DNA from: UBA668 sp046086305
GTDB lineage: Bacteria; Actinomycetota; Acidimicrobiia; Acidimicrobiales; Ilumatobacteraceae
Length of the DNA stretch: 5,093 bases
NCBI GenBank assembly: GCA_046086305.1
Contig: JBJSXI010000019.1
Span: forward strand, 1-5,093
Direction: 5' to 3'
How positions within the stretch are numbered: the first letter of the stretch is position 1; each line of letters opens with the position of its first letter. Position numbers and translations under genes: made by a program. Of this stretch, positions 1 to 4,131 are shown piece after piece. Under the pieces are notes generated by a model, which worked only from the letters and a program-made list of their open reading frames with translations, was not told the DNA's origin and made no database searches.

Positions 1-1
1 G

Positions 2-223
2 CCGTTCTTCAACAATTATCGGCCGCAGTTCTTCTTCCGGACGACGGATGTGACCGGGACGATCAAGTTGCCGTCGGGGACCGAGATGGTGATGCCGGGG
101 GACAACATTGCGATCCAGGTCGAGTTGGGCAAGCCGATCGCGATGGATGAGGGATTGCGGTTCGCGATCCGTGAGGGTGGCCGCACCGTGGGTGCCGGCC
201 GCGTCGTCAAGATCACCAAGTGA
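2..223 (+). CDS. tuf: Elongation factor Tu, C-terminal fragment (5' end outside window)
   Basis: The GTPase EF-Tu delivers aminoacyl-tRNA to the ribosomal A site in the cytoplasm. Only the last 73 codons are present, which form most of the C-terminal beta-barrel (domain 3). Recognisable pieces are FFFRTTDVTG near the start, the MVMPGDN motif, and the characteristic ending FAIREGGRTVGAGRV followed by VKITK and TGA. The reading frame enters from the left edge, so the start and the GTP-binding domain are not visible. The gene lies 20 nt upstream of rpsJ, the usual position of tuf at the end of a str operon (rpsL-rpsG-fusA-tuf). Codons 1-58 favour G-ending triplets (CCG, GGG, GCG, CGG, TTG, ACG) and include AAT, TAT and ATT, unlike the C-ending style of the following genes. 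The last 15 codons match the neighbours. The family assignment is near certain. Confidence 0.97.
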   Translation, partial: PFFNNYRPQFFFRTTDVTGTIKLPSGTEMVMPGDNIAIQVELGKPIAMDEGLRFAIREGGRTVGAGRVVKITK

Positions 224-243
224 TCTGACGGGACGACCTCACC

Positions 244-558
244 ATGGCCCAGAGCATCCGCATCCGCCTCAAGGCGTTCGACCACGAGATCATCGACCAG
301 TCGACACGCAAGATCGTCGAGACCGTCACCCGGACGAACGCCACGGTCCGCGGCCCGATCCCACTGCCGACCGACAAGCACCGGTTCACGGTCATCCGTG
401 GACCCCACATCGACAAGGACTCCCGCGAGCACTTCGAGATGCGGGTGCACAAGCGTCTGATCGACATCGTCGACCCGAACGCCAAGACGATCGACAGCCT
501 CCAGCGCATCGAGCTGCCGGCCGGCGTCGACATCGAGATCAAGATCCAGAGCAGCTGA
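244..558 (+). CDS. rpsJ: 30S ribosomal protein S10 (uS10)
   Basis: S10 is a 30S head protein. In the family it also acts as NusE, pairing with NusB in transcription antitermination and contacting NusG. The 104-residue product has the usual length and clear family signatures: IRIRLKAFDHEIID at residues 5-18, TVRGPIPLPT at 34-43, the ribosome-embedded loop around RGPHIDKDSREHFE (52-65), and IDIVDPNAKTIDSLQ (73-87). The ATG is chosen because it places MAQSIRIRLKAFD at the family's normal N terminus. The only upstream SD-like element is a weak GGGA at 230-233. It follows tuf by 20 nt with no visible promoter or terminator between them, so it is probably cotranscribed with tuf. It is separated from rplC by an unusually long gap. 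Confidence 0.98.
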   Translation: MAQSIRIRLKAFDHEIIDQSTRKIVETVTRTNATVRGPIPLPTDKHRFTVIRGPHIDKDSREHFEMRVHKRLIDIVDPNAKTIDSLQRIELPAGVDIEIKIQSS

Positions 559-570
559 ACCGTCCGTCCA

Positions 571-588
571 GGGGGTTGGCGGACCCCC
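571..588 (+). repeat. GC-rich inverted repeat just after rpsJ
   Basis: GGGGGT (571-576) and ACCCCC (583-588) form a perfect 6-bp stem around the loop TGGCGG. It starts 13 nt after the rpsJ stop. No T-run follows (the next bases are GGCGGCCTCGGT), so it does not look like a canonical intrinsic terminator. It could still pause polymerase or protect the 3' end of a tuf-rpsJ transcript. A competing stem, GTCCG (562-566) with CGGAC (580-584), is also possible. The repeat overlaps the proposed -35 box at 576-581, so if the promoter is real the dyad may be coincidental or an operator-like site. Confidence 0.45.
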
Positions 589-605
589 GGCGGCCTCGGT
601 AGAGT
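576..605 (+). promoter_or_regulatory. Candidate internal promoter for the rplC-onward unit
   Basis: TTGGCG (576-581) resembles the -35 consensus TTGACA at four of six positions. TAGAGT (600-605) fits the TANNNT -10 pattern of housekeeping sigma factors in high-GC actinobacteria. The 18-nt spacing is within the normal range. Transcription would begin near 611-613, directly before the first strong leader hairpin, giving a leader of about 165 nt ahead of rplC. The gap between rpsJ and rplC is long enough to need such an explanation. This is pattern matching only, and a GC-rich spacer can yield such boxes by chance. Confidence 0.4.
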
Positions 606-616
606 CTGAAACCCGT

Positions 617-633
617 GTGCACCGACGGTGCAC
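617..633 (+). repeat. Perfect 7-bp hairpin at the start of the putative rplC leader
   Basis: GTGCACC (617-623) and GGTGCAC (627-633) are exact inverted repeats around the triplet GAC. The hairpin would lie within a few nucleotides of the 5' end of a transcript started from the candidate promoter. It could stabilise the 5' end or form part of a protein-binding fold. As double-stranded DNA it is also a good dyad for a regulator, which cannot be excluded. Confidence 0.55.
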
Positions 634-675
634 CCCAATCGATGTCCGTGGTGGCCTCCGGGTACCCCACGGCGA

Positions 676-763
676 CAACCGAACCCGGTGCTCCGCCGGC
701 CGCATGGCCAGCGGAGCATTTGCGTGTCAACCGAAAGTGCCCGGTCCGCCGGGTCCGACCGAA
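676..763 (+). repeat. Three copies of ACCGAA in the putative leader
   Basis: ACCGAA occurs at 678-683, 730-735 and 758-763. The first two are part of a longer exact 8-nt direct repeat, CAACCGAA (676-683 and 728-735), which flanks the long hairpin at 689-718. The third directly precedes the rplC Shine-Dalgarno sequence. All three lie at or next to the ends of predicted helices and are largely unpaired in the drawn model. They could be repeated contact sites or a chance recurrence of a short word. Confidence 0.35.
689..721 (+). terminator. Terminator-like hairpin in the rplC leader (possible attenuator)
   Basis: TGCTCCGC (689-696) pairs perfectly with GCGGAGCA (711-718). After one C/A mismatch, GGCC (698-701) pairs with GGCC (706-709), closing the tetraloop GCAT. 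Twelve base pairs followed by TTT (719-721) resemble an intrinsic terminator with a short U-tract, a form often seen in high-GC bacteria. It lies 55 nt upstream of the rplC start, so full termination would silence the whole operon. If it works, it is more likely a conditional attenuator than a plain terminator. It may instead be only a structural element of the leader. Confidence 0.4.
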
Positions 764-767
764 AAGG
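762..767 (+). promoter_or_regulatory. Ribosome-binding site of rplC
   Basis: AAAAGG ends 8 nt before the ATG at 776 and is the only SD-like element near the L3 start. It decides for 776 over the in-frame upstream ATG at 704 and GTG at 617, neither of which has an SD. The alternative helix 742-746/757-761 ends immediately before it, so leader folding could influence its accessibility. Confidence 0.7.
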
Positions 768-775
768 CTGCCGAC

Positions 776-1411
776 ATGGCACTCAAAGCGATCGTTGGCG
801 AGAAAGTCGCCATGAGCCAGGTGTGGGTGAACGACAAGGTCGTGCCCGTCACCGTGCTGCGCGTCGAGCCCGCGCGCATCGTGCAGGTCAAGACGTCCGA
901 GCGTGACGGCTACACCGCCCTGCAGGTCACCTACGGCCACCGCGACCCGAAGAAGCTGAACAAGCCCGAGGCCGGCCACTTCTCGGCCGCCGGGGTGCAG
1001 CCGGGCCGCCGCCTCGTCGAACTGCGACTCGACAGTGTCGACGGCTTCGAGGTCGGCCAGGAGATCACCGTCGACACCCTCGCCGAGGGCCAGCGCGTCG
1101 ACGTCACCGCCGTCAGCCGTGGCAAGGGATTCGCCGGCACGATGAAGCGTCACAACTTCTCGGGCCAGGGCGCCAGCCACGGTAACCACAAGCACCACCG
1201 GGCCCCCGGCTCGATCGGCTCGTGCAGCTTCCCGGGCCGCGTGTTCAAGGGTCTGCGCATGGCCGGTCACATGGGCAACGAGCAGGTCACCACCTTGAAC
1301 CTCGAGGTCGTCCAGGCCGACACCGAGCGCAACCTGCTCCTCGTCAAGGGTTCGGTCCCCGGTCCCAACGGGGGCGTCGTCATCGTCCGCAACGCCGTGA
1401 AGGGGAAGTGA
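776..1411 (+). CDS. rplC: 50S ribosomal protein L3 (uL3)
   Basis: L3 binds 23S rRNA early in 50S assembly and sends an extension toward the peptidyl-transferase centre. The product is 211 residues, the normal length. The N terminus MALKAIVGEKVAMSQVW corresponds to the family's GxLGxKxGMTQxF start, with several substitutions. The core extension SRGKGFAGTMKRHNFSGQGASHG (114-136), then HRAPGSIG (141-148) and PGRVFKGLRMAGHMGNEQVT (153-172), is unmistakable. The glutamine that PrmB methylates in E. coli (Q150) lies in a segment reading GSCSFPG here, so it is absent, as I recall for mycobacterial L3 too. The start at 776 is supported by the AAAAGG SD and by homology. The frame stays open upstream to 617, but that part shows no L3 similarity and poor codon use. 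It is the first gene of the tightly packed cluster. Confidence 0.97.
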   Translation: MALKAIVGEKVAMSQVWVNDKVVPVTVLRVEPARIVQVKTSERDGYTALQVTYGHRDPKKLNKPEAGHFSAAGVQPGRRLVELRLDSVDGFEVGQEITVDTLAEGQRVDVTAVSRGKGFAGTMKRHNFSGQGASHGNHKHHRAPGSIGSCSFPGRVFKGLRMAGHMGNEQVTTLNLEVVQADTERNLLLVKGSVPGPNGGVVIVRNAVKGK

Positions 1412-1416
1412 GCGAC

Positions 1417-2043
1417 ATGGCCAACGTCACCGTGAAGTCCCGCGACGGCAAGTCGGCCGGCACCGTCGAGTTGCCCGCCACCGTGTTCGGCATCCAGCCC
1501 AACGTGCCCGTGATGCACCAGGTCGTCACCGCGCAACTCGCCGCACGCCGCGCCGGCACGCAGAGCACCAAGACCCGCGCCGAGGTCAGTGGCGGCGGCA
1601 AGAAGCCGTTCAAGCAGAAGGGCACCGGCAACGCCCGTCAGGGTTCGATCCGCGCCCCGCACTACAGCGGTGGTGGCGTCGCCCTCGGCCCGAAGCCCCG
1701 CTCGTACGGTCAGAAGACCCCGAAGAAGATGATCAAGCTCGCCCTCCACTCGGCGCTCAGCGACCGCGCCGCCGAGGGCAAGGTCGTGGTCGTCGACGCA
1801 TGGAACTTCGACGAGCCCAAGACCAAGCAGGCCAAGGCGGCACTCAGCGCACTCGGCATCGAGGGCAAGGCACTCGTGGTCGTCGACATCGCCGACGTCA
1901 ACACCGTGCGCAGCTTCCTCAACCTGCCCGATGTGCAGTTGATCGAGTCCGCCGAACTGAACGCGTACGACGTGCTGTGCAACGACTGGGTGGTGTTCTC
2001 CAAGGCCACCCTGCCGTCGGCGGCACAGGCAGGAGCGAAGTGA
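1417..2043 (+). CDS. rplD: 50S ribosomal protein L4 (uL4)
   Basis: L4 binds 23S rRNA domain I and extends a long loop into the wall of the peptide exit tunnel next to L22. In E. coli it also represses the S10 operon. The 208-residue product has normal family length. The tunnel loop runs about residues 58-95, with GGGKKPFKQKGTGNARQGS at 59-77, followed by RAPHYSGGGVALGPKPRSY. The globular part follows, with KKMIKLALHSALSDR (103-117) and VVVVD/ALVVVD strands. The loop has F65 where W is usual (KPW) and N72 where R is usual (GTGRAR). It starts 5 nt after the rplC stop, with AGGGGAAG (1401-1408) inside the rplC end as SD, so it is probably translationally coupled. It is a natural candidate ligand for the leader upstream of rplC, by analogy only. 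Confidence 0.97.
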   Translation: MANVTVKSRDGKSAGTVELPATVFGIQPNVPVMHQVVTAQLAARRAGTQSTKTRAEVSGGGKKPFKQKGTGNARQGSIRAPHYSGGGVALGPKPRSYGQKTPKKMIKLALHSALSDRAAEGKVVVVDAWNFDEPKTKQAKAALSALGIEGKALVVVDIADVNTVRSFLNLPDVQLIESAELNAYDVLCNDWVVFSKATLPSAAQAGAK

Positions 2044-2333
2044 TGAAGGATCCCCGCGACATCATCCTGGCACCGGTCGTGTCGGAGAAGAGCTACGGCC
2101 TCATCGAGCAGGGCGTGTACACGTTCACCGTGCACCCCGACGCGAGCAAGCCCGAGATCAGCGACGCGATCGAGTCGATCTGGGGTGTGAAGGTGCTCAA
2201 GGTGAACACCCTCAACCGCAAGGGCAAGGTCAGCCGAGCCCGTCGCTCCAACCGCACCGGTCGGACCTCCGACACCAAGCGGGCCATCGTCACCCTGGCA
2301 GCGGGCAGCGAGATCCCGCTGTTCGAGAACTGA
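2043..2333 (+). CDS. rplW: 50S ribosomal protein L23 (uL23)
   Basis: L23 sits at the polypeptide exit site, where trigger factor and SRP dock on the ribosome. The 96-residue product is normal for the bacterial family. Signatures are DPRDIILAPVVSEKSY (3-18), the YTFTVHPDASKPEI region (26-39), IWGVKVLKVNTLNRKGK (46-62), the basic segment RARRSNRTGR (65-74), and KRAIVTLAAGSEIPLFE (79-95). Its ATG overlaps the rplD stop by one base (TGATG, 2041-2045). AGGAG at 2031-2035 gives a 7-nt spacing, so translation is very likely coupled to rplD. No anomaly is seen. Confidence 0.97.
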   Translation: MKDPRDIILAPVVSEKSYGLIEQGVYTFTVHPDASKPEISDAIESIWGVKVLKVNTLNRKGKVSRARRSNRTGRTSDTKRAIVTLAAGSEIPLFEN

Positions 2334-2344
2334 GGCAGCCCACC

Positions 2345-3184
2345 ATGGCCATCCGCTCCCGCAAACCCACCAGCGCAGGTCGCCGGTTCCAGACCACCGG
2401 TGACTTCTCCGAGGTCACCAAGGCCTCACCCGAGCGTACACTCGTCTCACCGCTCACCAAGAGCGGTGGTCGGAATGCGTACGGCCGCAAGACCGCCCGT
2501 CATCGCGGCGGCGGACACAAGCGCCAGTACCGGATCATCGACTTCAAGCGCACCAAGGACGACGTCACCGCCAAGGTCGCGGCCATCGAGTACGACCCGA
2601 ACCGCACCTGCCGGATCGCCCTGCTGCACTACGCCGACGGCGACAAGGCCTACATCCTCGCCCCGAAGGGTCTCGAGGTCGGCCAGCACATCTCGAGCGG
2701 ACAGCACGCCGACATCAAGCCCGGCAATGCGCTGCCGCTGCGTTACATCCCCGTCGGTACCGTCGTGCACAACGTCGAACTGCGCCCCGGCGGTGGCGGC
2801 AAGATGGGTCGCTCTGCCGGGATGGCCGTGCAGCTCGTCGCCAAGGAGGGCGAGTTCGCCACCGTGCGTCTGCCCTCCACCGAGATGCGTCGCGTGCTCA
2901 TCGACTGCCGCGCCACCGTCGGCGAGGTCGGCAACAGCGAGCACGAGCTCGTCAAGATCGGCAAGGCCGGACGGAACCGCTGGAAGGGTGTGCGTCCGCA
3001 GACCCGAGGCGTGGCGATGAACCCGGTCGACCACCCGCTCGGCGGTGGCGAAGGCCGCACCTCGGGTGGCCGCCCTGCCGTGTCGCCGTGGGGCAAGCCC
3101 GAAGGTGTGCGCACGCGCAACACCAACAAGCCGTCGCAGCAGCTGATCGTGCGCCGTCGCCGCACGTCGAAGGGTCGGAGGTAA
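2345..3184 (+). CDS. rplB: 50S ribosomal protein L2 (uL2)
   Basis: L2 is a primary 23S rRNA-binding protein needed for subunit association and peptidyl-transferase activity. The 279-residue product has full family length. In order it shows the N-terminal segment with GGRNAYGRKTARHRGGGHKR (41-60), IDFKR, EYDPNRT (82-88), the central barrels with ADIKPGNALPLRYIPVGT (122-139), ELRPGGGGKMGRSAG (145-159), CRATVGEVGN (188-197), and a C-terminal RGVAMNPVDH (221-230) reaching toward the catalytic centre. The functionally studied His (E. coli H229) is kept as H230, but the next conserved His (H231 in E. coli, HPHGGG) is Leu232. The usual GGRHPVSPWG reads GGRPAVSPWG. GAGG at 2332-2335, 9 nt before ATG, supports the start. 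It follows rplW by 11 nt. Confidence 0.98.
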   Translation: MAIRSRKPTSAGRRFQTTGDFSEVTKASPERTLVSPLTKSGGRNAYGRKTARHRGGGHKRQYRIIDFKRTKDDVTAKVAAIEYDPNRTCRIALLHYADGDKAYILAPKGLEVGQHISSGQHADIKPGNALPLRYIPVGTVVHNVELRPGGGGKMGRSAGMAVQLVAKEGEFATVRLPSTEMRRVLIDCRATVGEVGNSEHELVKIGKAGRNRWKGVRPQTRGVAMNPVDHPLGGGEGRTSGGRPAVSPWGKPEGVRTRNTNKPSQQLIVRRRRTSKGRR

Positions 3185-3190
3185 TCGCCC

Positions 3191-3475
3191 ATGTCACGCA
3201 GCCTGAAGAAGGGACCGTTCGTCGACGGTCACCTGCTGAAGAAGGTCGACGAGCAGAACGCCGCCGGCGAGCGCAAGGTCATCAAGACCTGGAGCCGTCG
3301 CAGCACGATCATCCCAGACATGGTCGGCCACACCATCGCCGTGCACGACGGTCGCAAGCATGTGCCGGTGTACGTCACCGAGAGCATGGTCGGCCACAAG
3401 TTGGGTGAGTTCAGCCCCACCCGCACGTTCAAGTTCCACGCCGGCCAGGAGAAGAACACGAAGGGTCGCCGCTGA
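3191..3475 (+). CDS. rpsS: 30S ribosomal protein S19 (uS19)
   Basis: S19 lies in the 30S head with S13 and contacts the A-site finger of 23S rRNA. The 94-residue product has normal length. It carries MSRSLKKGPFVDGHLLKKV (1-19), IKTWSRRSTIIPDMVGHTIAVHDGRKHVPV (31-60), and MVGHKLGEFSPTRTFKFH (66-83), all typical of the family. The start follows the rplB stop by 6 nt. A strong GGAGG (3177-3181) inside the last codons of rplB lies 9 nt before the ATG. No anomaly is seen. Confidence 0.98.
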   Translation: MSRSLKKGPFVDGHLLKKVDEQNAAGERKVIKTWSRRSTIIPDMVGHTIAVHDGRKHVPVYVTESMVGHKLGEFSPTRTFKFHAGQEKNTKGRR

Positions 3476-4131
3476 TGACCGGTCCGAAGCTCAACGAGAA
3501 GTCGTTCGTCGCAGGCGAGCGCAGCGGCACCCGGGCGAGCGCCCGCTACATCCGCTCGTCGGCCAGCAAGGTGCGCGTGGTGCTCGACCTCATCCGCGGA
3601 CTGCCTGTGCGTCGCGCCGACGAGGTGCTGCAGTTCACCGACCGTGAAGCCGCCGCCGTCGTGCGCAAGGTGCTCGCCAGCGCCGTGGCCAACGCCGTGC
3701 ACAACGACGAACTCGATGCCGACGAGCTGTACGTGAAGGCGTGCTACGCCGACGAAGGCCCGACGCTTAAGCGCTTCACCCCGCGCGCCCGTGGGCGCGC
3801 CGGGCGGATCAACAAGCGCACCGCCCATGTCACCGTCATCGTCGATCGTCTCGCCGACGATCGCCTCGAGGTCGTCCAGGCGCGCGAGGCACGTCGCACC
3901 GCAGCCGGCCGCCGCCGGGGCGCCACCGGAGGCACCGCGGCCAGCCGTCGCGAGCGCGTCGAGCGCAGCCGCCAGCGCGCCGCCACGTTGAAGGACGGGG
4001 CAGTCGCCGACGAGCTGCAGGATCAGGACGTCCAGGATCAGATCGTCGAGACCGACGAGAGCCTCATCGACGAGAACGGTTCCGATCAGACGAGCGCCGA
4101 GCAGTCCGACGCCACGGAGGAGACCAAGTAA
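3475..4131 (+). CDS. rplV: 50S ribosomal protein L22 (uL22) with long charged C-terminal tail
   Basis: L22 contacts all 23S rRNA domains, and its beta-hairpin lines the exit tunnel beside L4. The conserved core spans about residues 18-125: SARYIRSSASKVRVVLDLIRG (22-42), the AAVVRKVLASAVANA helix (60-74), YVKACYADEGPTLKRF (86-101), the PRARGRAGRINKRTAH tunnel hairpin (103-118), then VTVIV. The whole product is 218 residues, against about 110 in E. coli. The extra part is a basic, Arg/Ala-rich segment (about 127-173) followed by an acidic, low-complexity segment (174-218) with 16 Asp/Glu and a single Lys at the very end. Tails on L22 are known in actinobacteria, but this one is long. Its ATG overlaps the rpsS stop by 1 nt, with AAGGG (3461-3465) as SD. 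It overlaps rpsC by 1 nt. Confidence 0.96.
   Translation: MTGPKLNEKSFVAGERSGTRASARYIRSSASKVRVVLDLIRGLPVRRADEVLQFTDREAAAVVRKVLASAVANAVHNDELDADELYVKACYADEGPTLKRFTPRARGRAGRINKRTAHVTVIVDRLADDRLEVVQAREARRTAAGRRRGATGGTAASRRERVERSRQRAATLKDGAVADELQDQDVQDQIVETDESLIDENGSDQTSAEQSDATEETK
4018..4047 (+). repeat. Tandem 15-nt duplication in the rplV acidic tail
   Basis: Two adjacent 15-nt units, 4018-4032 and 4033-4047, differ at only two positions. Each begins with CAGGATCAG, and they encode QDQDV and QDQIV. A partial echo, GATCAGA, recurs at 4084-4090. This suggests slippage or local duplication extended the disordered tail. Confidence 0.6.

Larger units (their letters stand above)
612..775 (+). ncRNA. 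Candidate structured mRNA leader upstream of rplC
   Basis: The stretch between the proposed transcription start and the rplC start codon is dense in potential stem-loops. These are 617-623/627-633 (7 bp, 3-nt loop), 646-651/667-672 (CCGTGG/CCACGG, 15-nt loop), 689-696/711-718 (8 bp with a further 4-bp inner stem), and 740-744/749-753 (CCCGG/CCGGG, loop TCCG). The last competes with 742-746/757-761 (CGGTC/GACCG), next to the rplC ribosome-binding site. Mutually exclusive helices beside an SD are the usual layout of translational control. Ribosomal-protein operons are commonly autoregulated through leader RNAs, for example by L4 on the S10 leader in E. coli. I cannot match this leader to a named family, so the regulatory role and the ligand (L3 or L4 being natural guesses) are inference. 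No convincing separate gene lies here. Confidence 0.42.

Noticed and set aside
240..248. Kozak-like CACCATGG at the starts of rpsJ, rplB and rplP
   Set aside because: The gene order, SD sequences and overlapping genes are bacterial. The shared context probably reflects composition plus a second codon beginning with G, not a eukaryotic signal.
571..588. Intrinsic terminator after rpsJ
   Set aside because: The stem is only 6 bp and no T-run follows, so I list it as an inverted repeat and not as a terminator.
660..667. Palindrome GGGTACCC as an operator site
   Set aside because: It is only 8 bp and lies within the loop of the 646-672 stem. Short GC palindromes are expected by chance here.
617..775. 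N-terminal extension of L3 starting at GTG 617 or ATG 704 (in frame with rplC)
   Set aside because: Neither start has a Shine-Dalgarno sequence, the added residues do not resemble L3, and the codons after 704 include TTT, TGT, CAA and AAA, unlike the gene proper. The ATG at 776 has AAAAGG at 8 nt and matches the family N terminus.
642..815. Possible 57-residue leader peptide overlapping the rplC start (ATG 642 to TGA 813-815)
   Set aside because: There is no SD upstream, its codons are not in the style of the neighbours, and most of it coincides with the hairpin-rich region. It looks like a chance open frame, although a regulatory upstream ORF cannot be fully excluded.
539..1270. Long minus-strand open frames across the window (for example 539-1270, 2447-3034, 4086-5057)
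   Set aside because: They lie antisense to unmistakable ribosomal-protein genes. In DNA with this GC content and third-position bias, the opposite frames stay open by composition, and their translations show no recognisable family.
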